DNA of 64,000 bases from Xanthobacter tagetidis (GTDB lineage Bacteria; Pseudomonadota; Alphaproteobacteria; Rhizobiales; Xanthobacteraceae). The stretch is taken from assembly GCF_003667445.1 (NCBI RefSeq), contig NZ_RCTF01000008.1, positions 165,696-229,695 of the forward strand, read 5' to 3'. Each line of letters opens with the position of its first letter. The stretch's first letter is position 1. The translations under genes and the position numbers were made by a program. The notes beneath the pieces were generated by a model. That model had not been told where the DNA came from. It saw only the letters and a program-made list of their open reading frames with translations, and ran no database searches. Below are positions 57,811 to 64,000 of this stretch, one piece after another.

Positions 57811-58789
57811 CGGTGCGCTCCCGCGGCACGAGGGCTGGGGCAGGCGCGGGACGGAACCGGCGCAGCCAGGCGGTGAGCCGGCCGAGGCCCGGAACGATGC
57901 CGTCCGGCATCAGCAGGACGATCACGACGAAGGTCACGCCCAGCAGCATCATCCAGCGGTCGATCCAGATGGAGGCGAGGTTCTTCAGCAGCACGACCAG
58001 CGCCGCGCCGATAAGGGGGCCGGCCAGCGTCCCGGCGCCTCCCGCCACCACCATCAGCAGCACCTCGGCGGAGGCCGTCACCGCCATCATGTGCGGACTG
58101 ACGAACTGGTGGTACCAGGCATAGAGCAGGCCGGCCGCCGCGCCCCAGCCGGCCGCCAGCATCCAGGCGACGAAGCGGATGCGCCAGACGTCATAGCCGA
58201 CCGCGCTCATGCGGCGCGGCTGATCGCGGGTGCCGCGCAGCGCCACGCCGAGCGGGCTGTCGAAGAAGCGGCCGAGCTGGAGCAGCGCCAGCGCCAGGAC
58301 GCACAGGCACAGCCACAGGAACCATTCCGGACGCTCCAGAGGCAGGACGGCGCCGCCGGGGCGCGGCACGCCGGACAGGCCGTTGTCGCCGCCTGTCACC
58401 GAGGTCCAGCGATAGGCCGCGCCCCAGACGATCTGGCACAGCGCCATGGTGATCATGACGAAGCCGAGCCCGGTGGTGCGCAAGGCGACGAGCGCGAACA
58501 GCATCGACGCCGCAAGCGTGCCGCCGATGGCCAGGAGTGCAGCCGGGACGGGATCAAAGCCGCCGACGGTGGAGAGCCAGGCCACGAGATAGGCGGTCAG
58601 CCCCGGAAACACCGCGAAGCCGAGGGAATTCAGCCCGGCATGTCCGACCAGCACGTTCAGCCCCAGCGCGCCGATGGCGGCGATCGCCACCTGGCTGGTG
58701 AGGTTCACATAGAACGGCGAGGTGGAGACCAGCGGCACCATGGCCATGGCCGCCAGCACCATGATGAAGGGCAGGATGCGCGGGCTCAT
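57803..58789 (-). CDS. livM: Branched-chain amino-acid-type ABC transporter permease (LivM)
   Basis: Integral membrane protein of 328 aa with about ten hydrophobic segments. LivM hallmarks are GLNVLVGHAGLNSLGF near residue 42 and GGDNGLSGVPRPG near residue 130. The EAA-like loop includes ALRGTRDQPRRMSAVGY. The ATG overlaps the livH stop as ATGA. Confidence 0.91.
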
Positions 58790-59646
58790 CCGAGCCTCCG
58801 GCCGAACAGGCCCTGCGGCGCCACGGAGAGCACCGCGATCATGGGCAGGAACAGGATCACATAGGCGAGGTCGGGCACGAGCACCTGTCCGAACGTGTAG
58901 ATGAAGCCGATGGCGTAGGCGCCGACGAATGCCCCAATGAGGCTGCCGGCGCCGCCGAGGATGACCACCAGCAGGGCCAGCGGCAGCATGTCCTGGTCGA
59001 GGGTGGGATAGACCGAGAGGATGGGGCCGCCGATTACGCCGCCGAGCCCCGCCAAGGCGGTGCCAAGGCAGAACACGGCGGTGAAGAGGGTGGAGGCGGA
59101 GACGCCGATGGCGCGGGCCATGCCCACGTCGTCCACCGCCGCGCGGATCATTGCGCCGGCGCGCGTGCGCTCCACGAGAAGCCACAGCCCCAGCGCAACC
59201 GCAGCCGAGGCGCCGATGACGAACAGCCGGTAGCGCGGGAACACCGCATCGCCGATGCGCACCGCGCCGGACAGTTCCGGCGGCGGCGGCAGGCGCATGG
59301 GGTCGCCGCCCCACAACATCAGGCAAGCATCGGCGATGATGAAGGCGAGGCCGAGCGTGAGCAGCACCTGCGGCAGGGTGCGCCCGGCGAGGCGGCGCAG
59401 CAGCGTGCGCTCAAGCACCCCGCCGAACAGGCCCACCGCCACGGCGGCCGACGCCGCCGCGACCCAGAAGCCGAACCCGGCCTTCACCACCGCGAGGCCG
59501 AGATAGGCCCCCAGCATGAACAGGGCGCCATGGGCGAGGTTCGCCACCCGCATCAGCCCGAAGATGAGGCTGAAGCCGGAGGCCAGCATGAACAGCAGCC
59601 CGCCGAGCGCCAGGGCATTGAGGCTTTGGCTGATCCAGAAGGCCAT
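58786..59646 (-). CDS. livH: Branched-chain amino-acid-type ABC transporter permease (LivH)
   Basis: Integral membrane protein of 286 aa. Hallmarks are GLMRVANLAHGALFMLGAYL near residue 30 and the EAA-like ERTRAGAMIRAAVDDVGMARA. About eight membrane segments are visible. It is separated from the binding-protein gene by a 260-bp gap holding a palindromic element, so transcription may be modulated there. Confidence 0.91.
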   Translation of the reverse strand: MAFWISQSLNALALGGLLFMLASGFSLIFGLMRVANLAHGALFMLGAYLGLAVVKAGFGFWVAAASAAVAVGLFGGVLERTLLRRLAGRTLPQVLLTLGLAFIIADACLMLWGGDPMRLPPPPELSGAVRIGDAVFPRYRLFVIGASAAVALGLWLLVERTRAGAMIRAAVDDVGMARAIGVSASTLFTAVFCLGTALAGLGGVIGGPILSVYPTLDQDMLPLALLVVILGGAGSLIGAFVGAYAIGFIYTFGQVLVPDLAYVILFLPMIAVLSVAPQGLFGRRLG

Positions 59647-59692
59647 GATTGGTCCTCGGAAAGGAAGGAGGGGCCCGGGACGATGCCTATCG

Positions 59693-59870
59693 AGCCGTCA
59701 TCCCCCGGCTTGTCCGGCAGTCGGCTGTTGCCGACTGCCGCTTGAGAGGACGGAACCCGGCATCAGCCGGGTTCCGAGGGATCCACGATGCGACCGGGCC
59801 GGTTGCCGGGAGTCATGCAGCCGGCAAGCGGCGTGGTGGATGCCCCGGACAAGCCGGGGCATGACGGCTC
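59693..59870. repeat. Palindromic intergenic element with nested hairpins
   Basis: A 178-bp element framed by terminal inverted repeats of about 24 bp (GAGCCGTCATCCCCCGGCTT at 59693 and its near-complement ending at 59870). Inside are two perfect 10-bp hairpins at 59716-59739 (GGCAGTCGGC/GCCGACTGCC) and 59752-59775 (GGAACCCGGC/GCCGGGTTCC). It is non-coding and resembles dispersed palindromic repeats of Alphaproteobacteria. It separates the binding-protein gene from livH. Confidence 0.7.
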
Positions 59871-59906
59871 TCAGCAGGGAGAAGTCCGGGGCTTAAATCC
59901 CCGAAA

Positions 59907-61157
59907 TCACTTCCCGAGGTTCTTCGCCGGCGGGTAGTCGCGGCTGTAGACCGGATCGGCGAGGAAGGCCTTGGGATCGTAGGTCCAGAACTGCGTGACC
60001 TTCGGATAGGTCTTGATGACCACGTTCTGGAGCCTGCCGTCCTTCTCCTCGGTCTTGCGGATGGTCACGGTCATGATGGGATTGCCATATTCGTCGAGCG
60101 TGACCTCGCCGAAGGGTCCCTTCTCCAGCTTCACCGCGCGCAGGGCCTTCATGAGCGCCTGCTTGTCCTCCACCTTGCCGTCGATCGCCTTCACCGCGGC
60201 GTCCAGGAAGGCGCACGCCTCGTAGGCGCCGGCGGTGTAGTAGCCGGGGTCGGCGCCGTACTTGGCGCGGATGCCGGCGGCGAATTCCTTGTTGCCGGGC
60301 ACGTCCTGGGTCGCCGTGTACCAGCCGGAGGAGATGACGCCGACCGCTTCCTTGCCCATGGACTTGAGGATGCCCTCGTCCACCGTGGTCATCTGCGCGA
60401 TCACCTTCACCGGCGCGCCGTATTCGGCGTACTGCTGGAGGAAGCGCAGGCCGTTGCCGCCGGCGAAGGCGGCGTAGACCGCATCCACGTCGGTGCGGAT
60501 CTGGCTGATGTAGCTGCCGTAGTCGGCGACGTTCAGCGGCGGCCACAGCTTCTGCACCACCTGTCCGCCATTGTCCTCGAAGGCGCGCTGGAAGCCGGCG
60601 GTGGCCTCGTGGCCGAAGGCGAAGTCGTCGCCGATGGTGGCGACGCGCTTGAGCTTCAGGTCCTTGGCGGCATATTCGCCGAGCGCGTGGTTGGCCTGGG
60701 CGGAGGTGCCCACGGCGCGCACGAACCACGGGTTCACCTTGCGCTGGGTGAGGTCTTCAGCCGCCGCGGACGGCGAGATCACCGGCACGCCCACCTGGCG
60801 GATATAGTCGTCGATGGCCAGCGCCTCGAAGGCGGCGAGCGGGCCGATGATGGCGTTGACGCGCTCGCGCTCCACCAGCTCCTGGGCGCGGGTCTTGGTG
60901 GTGGCGGGCTGGCCGGCGGTGTCCACCGTGATGAGCTCCACCTTGCGGCCGCCCATCATGCCGCCCCGCTCGGCGAGGCAATATTCCATGCCCTGCTCCA
61001 TCTGCTTGCCGCCGGCCGCCAGCGCGCCGGAGCGCACCGTCATGAAGCCGACCTTAATGGGGGGCTGCTGCGCCGCCACCGGCCAGGCGGCAAGCGCGGA
61101 AAGGGCCGTCGCGGCAAGCCACGAGCAGGCTGCGGCGCGGGTGGTCATCCTCGGCAT
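59907..61157 (-). CDS. livK: ABC transporter substrate-binding protein (LivK/amide-binding type)
   Basis: Periplasmic binding protein of 416 aa of the type I, branched-chain amino acid/amide group. The signal peptide covers about residues 1-33 (SWLAATALSALAAWPVAAQ). The mature part begins PPIKVGFMTVRSGALAAGGK and has IIGPLAAFEALAIDDYI near 120 and the hinge IGDDFAFGHEATAGFQ near 190. The ATG at 61157 is preferred over 61196 because of a GGGAGATCGG ribosome site and a proper signal peptide. Aromatic acids, amides and amino acids are all possible ligands. Confidence 0.9.
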   Translation of the reverse strand: MPRMTTRAAACSWLAATALSALAAWPVAAQQPPIKVGFMTVRSGALAAGGKQMEQGMEYCLAERGGMMGGRKVELITVDTAGQPATTKTRAQELVERERVNAIIGPLAAFEALAIDDYIRQVGVPVISPSAAAEDLTQRKVNPWFVRAVGTSAQANHALGEYAAKDLKLKRVATIGDDFAFGHEATAGFQRAFEDNGGQVVQKLWPPLNVADYGSYISQIRTDVDAVYAAFAGGNGLRFLQQYAEYGAPVKVIAQMTTVDEGILKSMGKEAVGVISSGWYTATQDVPGNKEFAAGIRAKYGADPGYYTAGAYEACAFLDAAVKAIDGKVEDKQALMKALRAVKLEKGPFGEVTLDEYGNPIMTVTIRKTEEKDGRLQNVVIKTYPKVTQFWTYDPKAFLADPVYSRDYPPAKNLGK

Positions 61158-61179
61158 TTCCGATCTCCCTGAGATGCTC

Positions 61180-61212
61180 TTGACGGCAAAAATCATTGTT
61201 GTGATATTTCAC
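61180..61212 (+). promoter_or_regulatory. Candidate promoter and operator before the GntR gene
   Basis: TTGACG (61180-61185), a 17-bp spacer and GATATT (61203-61208) form a good promoter pattern for the GntR gene. The palindrome GTGA-TATT-TCAC (61201-61212) covers the -10 box and could be an operator for autoregulation and for the divergent livK operon. Confidence 0.45.
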
Positions 61213-61305
61213 GCAGATCGGAAATCCATCGTCAAGTGCCATTTTGGCGTTGATGACTATGCAATGTCCGCTCATGATGATCTCAAGTTTACCGAGGTCT
61301 GAAAT

Positions 61306-61989
61306 ATGTTGATGGACGATGATGCCCCCGCTGATATGGGCATAAGCGGGCCTGGCCTGCTGCGGGAAGCGGTCTATGCGCGGCTCAAGGAGGAGATTCT
61401 CGCCTGCCTGCTGCAGCCCGGCGAGGAACTGCGCGAGCAGGAGCTGGCCGCCCGCTTCGAGGTGAGCAAGCAGCCCGTGCGCGAGGCGCTGCTGCGGCTG
61501 GAGCAGGAGCGCCTCATCACGGTTATTCCGCGCCAGGGCTACCGGGTGAACCCGGTCTCGCTCGCGGATGCGCGCGACATCTTCCGCTTCCGCGAGGTGA
61601 TGGAGCCGGCCTGCGCAGCGGACGCAGCCCGGCACGCTTCGGACCAGACGCTAGCGGCCCTCGACGCCTACCGGACCTTCGACGCCACCAAGTCCAACTT
61701 CATCCGCTACAACCGCGCCTTCCACGTGGCCGTCGCCATGTGCGCCCCGCACCGCCGCATGCGCGAGGAGGTGGCGGACCTCGTCGCGCAGGCGGATCGT
61801 CTGGTGCTGGTCAGCATCGGCACCATGCAGGGGCGCGACCCCGACCGGCTGATCGCCGAGCACGTCGCCATCATCGAGGCGCTCCAGTCCCGCGACGGCC
61901 GCAAGGCCGCCCGCCTGCTGCGGGACCATATCGCCGATGCCGAGAAACGGGTGGTCGCGGCCCTGTCGCGCCACGCCGTCGTCCTTTGA
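61306..61989 (+). CDS. GntR-family (FCD domain) transcriptional regulator
   Basis: A 227-aa regulator. The winged helix-turn-helix spans about residues 20-90 (LAARFEVSKQPVREALLRLE) and is followed by the all-helical FCD domain with likely metal-binding histidines (FHVAVAM, LIAEHVAI, LLRDHIADA). It lies between the divergent livKHMGF operon and an aldehyde dehydrogenase gene 20 bp downstream, and so probably controls both. The ligand is unknown. Confidence 0.92.
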   Translation: MLMDDDAPADMGISGPGLLREAVYARLKEEILACLLQPGEELREQELAARFEVSKQPVREALLRLEQERLITVIPRQGYRVNPVSLADARDIFRFREVMEPACAADAARHASDQTLAALDAYRTFDATKSNFIRYNRAFHVAVAMCAPHRRMREEVADLVAQADRLVLVSIGTMQGRDPDRLIAEHVAIIEALQSRDGRKAARLLRDHIADAEKRVVAALSRHAVVL

Positions 61990-62009
61990 GAAAAAACCGG
62001 AGAAACGTC

Positions 62010-63530
62010 ATGAACGCCAAAGCCGAAGCCGCCGTCGCGGCGCGGGGCAATTTCATCGATGGCCGCGAGGTGGAGAGCATCGGCGGCGGCACGGTGGAGG
62101 TGAAGAATCCCGCCACCGGCGCCGTCATAGCCATCATTCCCGACAGCACCCGCGAAGACGTGGATGCGGCGGTGAAGAGCGCCCGCGCCGCCTTCAACGG
62201 CGACGCCTGGGGCGGCATGGCCATCCGCGAGCGGGTGAAGCTCATCAACCGCATCGCCGACGCCTTCGAGACCGCGCTGCCGGAGCTTTACCAGCTCGAA
62301 ACCCAGAACAACGGCCGGCCGGTGAACGAGACCCGCGCCCAGCTCGGCCGCCTGCCGGACTTCCTGCGCTATTTCGGCGGCCTCGCGCTCGCCCGCCGCG
62401 ATGACGTGATCCCGGTGGAAGGCAATTATCTCAACTACACCCGCCGCACGCCCATCGGCGTGGTGGCCAATTGCACGCCCTTCAACCACCCGCTGATGAT
62501 CCTGTGCAAGTCGCTGGCGGCGGTGCTCGCCTCCGGCTGCACCACGGTGGTGAAGCCCTCGGAATACACGCCCCTCACCACGCTGCGCCTGGCGAAGCTG
62601 ATGAGCGACAACGGCCTGCCGCCCGGCGTGTTCAATGTGGTCAACGGCATCGGCGCCAGTTCCGGCCGCTTCCTCGCCGAGCATCACGACATCAACAAGC
62701 TGGTGCTCACCGGTGGCACCGAGGCCGGCCGCATCGCCGGCTCGGCGGCGGCGAAGGTCTTCGCGCACCAGACGCTGGAGCTGGGCGGCAAGACGCCGGT
62801 GATGGTGTTCGACGATTACGACGTGGAGCAGGCGGTGAACTATGCCGCCTTCGGCGCCTTCGTGGGCGCGGGCCAGACCTGCGTCTGCGCCGCCCGGCAC
62901 ATCGTTCAGAAGACCATCTATGACGAGTTCGTGGAGCGCCTCGCCGCCAAGACCAAGGCCATCCGCATCGGCGATCCCCGCGATCCCGAGACCCAGCTCG
63001 GCCCCGTGGTCTCCCAGCGCCAGCTCGACCGCGTGCTCTCCTTCGTGCAGGCGGGCCATGACGATGGTGCGCGCCTCGTGGCCGGCGGCCAGCGGCGCAT
63101 CGTGCCCGGCCACGAGAACGGCTTCTTCGTGGAACCCACCGTGTTCGCCGATGTGGCGCCCCACATGCGCATCGCCCGCGAGGAGGTGTTCGGCCCCTTC
63201 ACGGTGGTGATCCCCTTCGAGACGGAGGAGGAAGCCCTCGCCATCGCCAATGACAGCCCGTTCGGCCTCGCCGCCGCCATCCGCACCCGCGATGTCCATC
63301 GCGCCCATCGCGTGGCGGCGAAGGTGAAGGCCGGCATCGTCTGGATCAACGACCACCACCGCCTCGATCCGGCCTCGCCCTGGGGCGGCGTGGACGACAG
63401 CGGCATCGGCCGCGAGTTCGGCATCGAGAGCTTCAACGACCATTTCGACGTGAAGTCGGTGATGCTCTCGACCGAGGGTAAGCCCTTCGACTGGTACAAG
63501 GGCACGTCGCAGCAGCCGCGCCTCAACTGA
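62010..63530 (+). CDS. NAD(P)-dependent aldehyde dehydrogenase
   Basis: A 506-aa aldehyde dehydrogenase. The catalytic glutamate lies in QTLELGGKTPVM near residue 257 and the cysteine in GAGQTCVCAARH near 291, both intact. The Rossmann loop LTGGTEAGRIAGS is near residue 234. A second cysteine follows the catalytic one by two positions (CVC). It follows the GntR gene on the same strand after 20 bp. It would oxidise an aldehyde arising from the compound imported by the neighbouring ABC system; the specific substrate is not evident. Confidence 0.92.
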   Translation: MNAKAEAAVAARGNFIDGREVESIGGGTVEVKNPATGAVIAIIPDSTREDVDAAVKSARAAFNGDAWGGMAIRERVKLINRIADAFETALPELYQLETQNNGRPVNETRAQLGRLPDFLRYFGGLALARRDDVIPVEGNYLNYTRRTPIGVVANCTPFNHPLMILCKSLAAVLASGCTTVVKPSEYTPLTTLRLAKLMSDNGLPPGVFNVVNGIGASSGRFLAEHHDINKLVLTGGTEAGRIAGSAAAKVFAHQTLELGGKTPVMVFDDYDVEQAVNYAAFGAFVGAGQTCVCAARHIVQKTIYDEFVERLAAKTKAIRIGDPRDPETQLGPVVSQRQLDRVLSFVQAGHDDGARLVAGGQRRIVPGHENGFFVEPTVFADVAPHMRIAREEVFGPFTVVIPFETEEEALAIANDSPFGLAAAIRTRDVHRAHRVAAKVKAGIVWINDHHRLDPASPWGGVDDSGIGREFGIESFNDHFDVKSVMLSTEGKPFDWYKGTSQQPRLN

Positions 63531-63873
63531 GGGCGGCAACACGGCGACAGCACGGTCCGCACGATGCCTGGCGCCATCGCGCGGACCCCCATGGGCGGTT
63601 TTGGACCAGCGGATCATGGTGCCGGCACGTGAGGCGGACCATCTTGACGATGTCCAGCCGCCCGTCCTACGTGCCCTCAAGGCCGCCAAGCGCGGCAAAG
63701 CCCGGTCCATGCCCGGGCGCCGCAGGCAAAGGGCAGGCGCATTCAGGTGCGCAGCCGCCGGGGCCGGCCGTCCGCGCCGGCCCTTCCTCTTGCATCTGCG
63801 GCCGAAACCCCCTATCCCACGGCGGCTTTTTTAGCGCGGCCCGTGCGGCGCGCCGACCGACTGAGAGAGAACG
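63531..63873 (+). other. 343-bp intergenic region before tuf
   Basis: No gene supported. A hairpin at 63554-63587 (GGTCCGC/GCGGACC) after the aldehyde dehydrogenase may end that transcript. CGGCGGCTTTTTT near 63819-63831 is T-rich. The tuf promoter is expected here but no strong hexamer pair stands out. Confidence 0.45.
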
Positions 63874-64000
63874 ATGGCCAAAGAGAAGTTCAACCGTTCG
63901 AAGCCGCACTGCAACATCGGCACCATTGGTCACGTTGACCATGGCAAGACGTCGCTGACGGCTGCGATCACGAAGATTCTGGCGGAGTCTGGGGGCGCGA
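63874..64000 (+). CDS. tuf: Elongation factor Tu, N-terminal fragment (cut by window edge)
   Basis: Begins [20 protein letters not shown] and continues [24 protein letters not shown] is the G1 P-loop of EF-Tu, the GTPase delivering aminoacyl-tRNA to the ribosome. Only 42 codons are in the window. Codon use changes slightly towards the highly-expressed pattern. Confidence 0.97.
   Translation, partial: MAKEKFNRSKPHCNIGTIGHVDHGKTSLTAAITKILAESGGA

Overview
The window is very GC-rich bacterial DNA with short intergenic gaps, many GTG starts and overlapping ATGA/GTGA gene junctions. Gene content suggests an alphaproteobacterium of the Hyphomicrobiales, most likely Xanthobacteraceae (Xanthobacter/Ancylobacter-like). 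The reasons are a zeaxanthin-glycoside carotenoid cluster next to dTDP-rhamnose genes, alphaproteobacterial-type icd, and several ABC uptake systems. The genus is an inference; there is no rRNA here.

Layout. (1) 1-8.3 kb: carotenoid cluster crtE (5' end outside the window), an ABC ATPase/permease pair and crtZ on the plus strand, converging with crtX-crtB-crtI-crtY, which is read leftwards from 8281 with four-base overlaps. (2) 8.5-13.4 kb: uxuA, a TauE-like permease and pepN. (3) 13.5-30.9 kb: the most distinctive locus. A GntR regulator starts an approximately 13-kb same-strand array: CoA-transferase, carboxyltransferase, biotin carboxylase, 73-aa biotin carrier, NitT/TauT-type ABC ATPase and permease, suyA/suyB-like sulfolactate sulfo-lyase, substrate-binding protein, ComC-like dehydrogenase, a second UxaA-type lyase pair, and a TauE sulfite exporter. 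Divergently from the same control region run a second carboxyltransferase, a second substrate-binding protein and an SlcC-like dehydrogenase. Two palindromes between the divergent arms are good candidate GntR operators. The parts match sulfolactate import, epimerisation through sulfopyruvate, cleavage to pyruvate plus sulfite, and sulfite export. The biotin-dependent carboxylase and CoA-transferase are not part of the described pathway and are the main open question.

(4) 31.27-43.04 kb: an approximately 11.8-kb genomic island in the initiator tRNA-fMet gene. It is bounded by a 46-bp direct repeat and a pair of 24-bp repeats that look like integrase arm sites. It carries a tyrosine integrase, an AlpA-like DNA-binding protein, small unknown genes, a HigB toxin with a HigA-metallopeptidase antitoxin, an Mrr-like nuclease, and an operon of a single-chain restriction-methyltransferase with a protein bearing a HEPN RNase motif. 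It is a defence island.

(5) 43.3-55.5 kb: housekeeping genes. These are an HSL-type esterase, trmJ, icd with a clear terminator, photolyase, cysteine synthase, 3-mercaptopyruvate sulfurtransferase, rmlCBDA for dTDP-L-rhamnose, and a secreted polysaccharide deacetylase. RmlCBDA could supply the sugar donor for CrtX. (6) 55.5-63.5 kb: a branched-chain/amide-type ABC importer (livKHMGF order) with an alpha/beta-hydrolase-like protein that lacks the nucleophilic serine. Divergent from it are a GntR regulator and an aldehyde dehydrogenase, together a catabolic module of unknown substrate. (7) From 63874: the start of tuf (EF-Tu), cut by the window edge.

No CRISPR array, rRNA operon or insertion sequence was seen.
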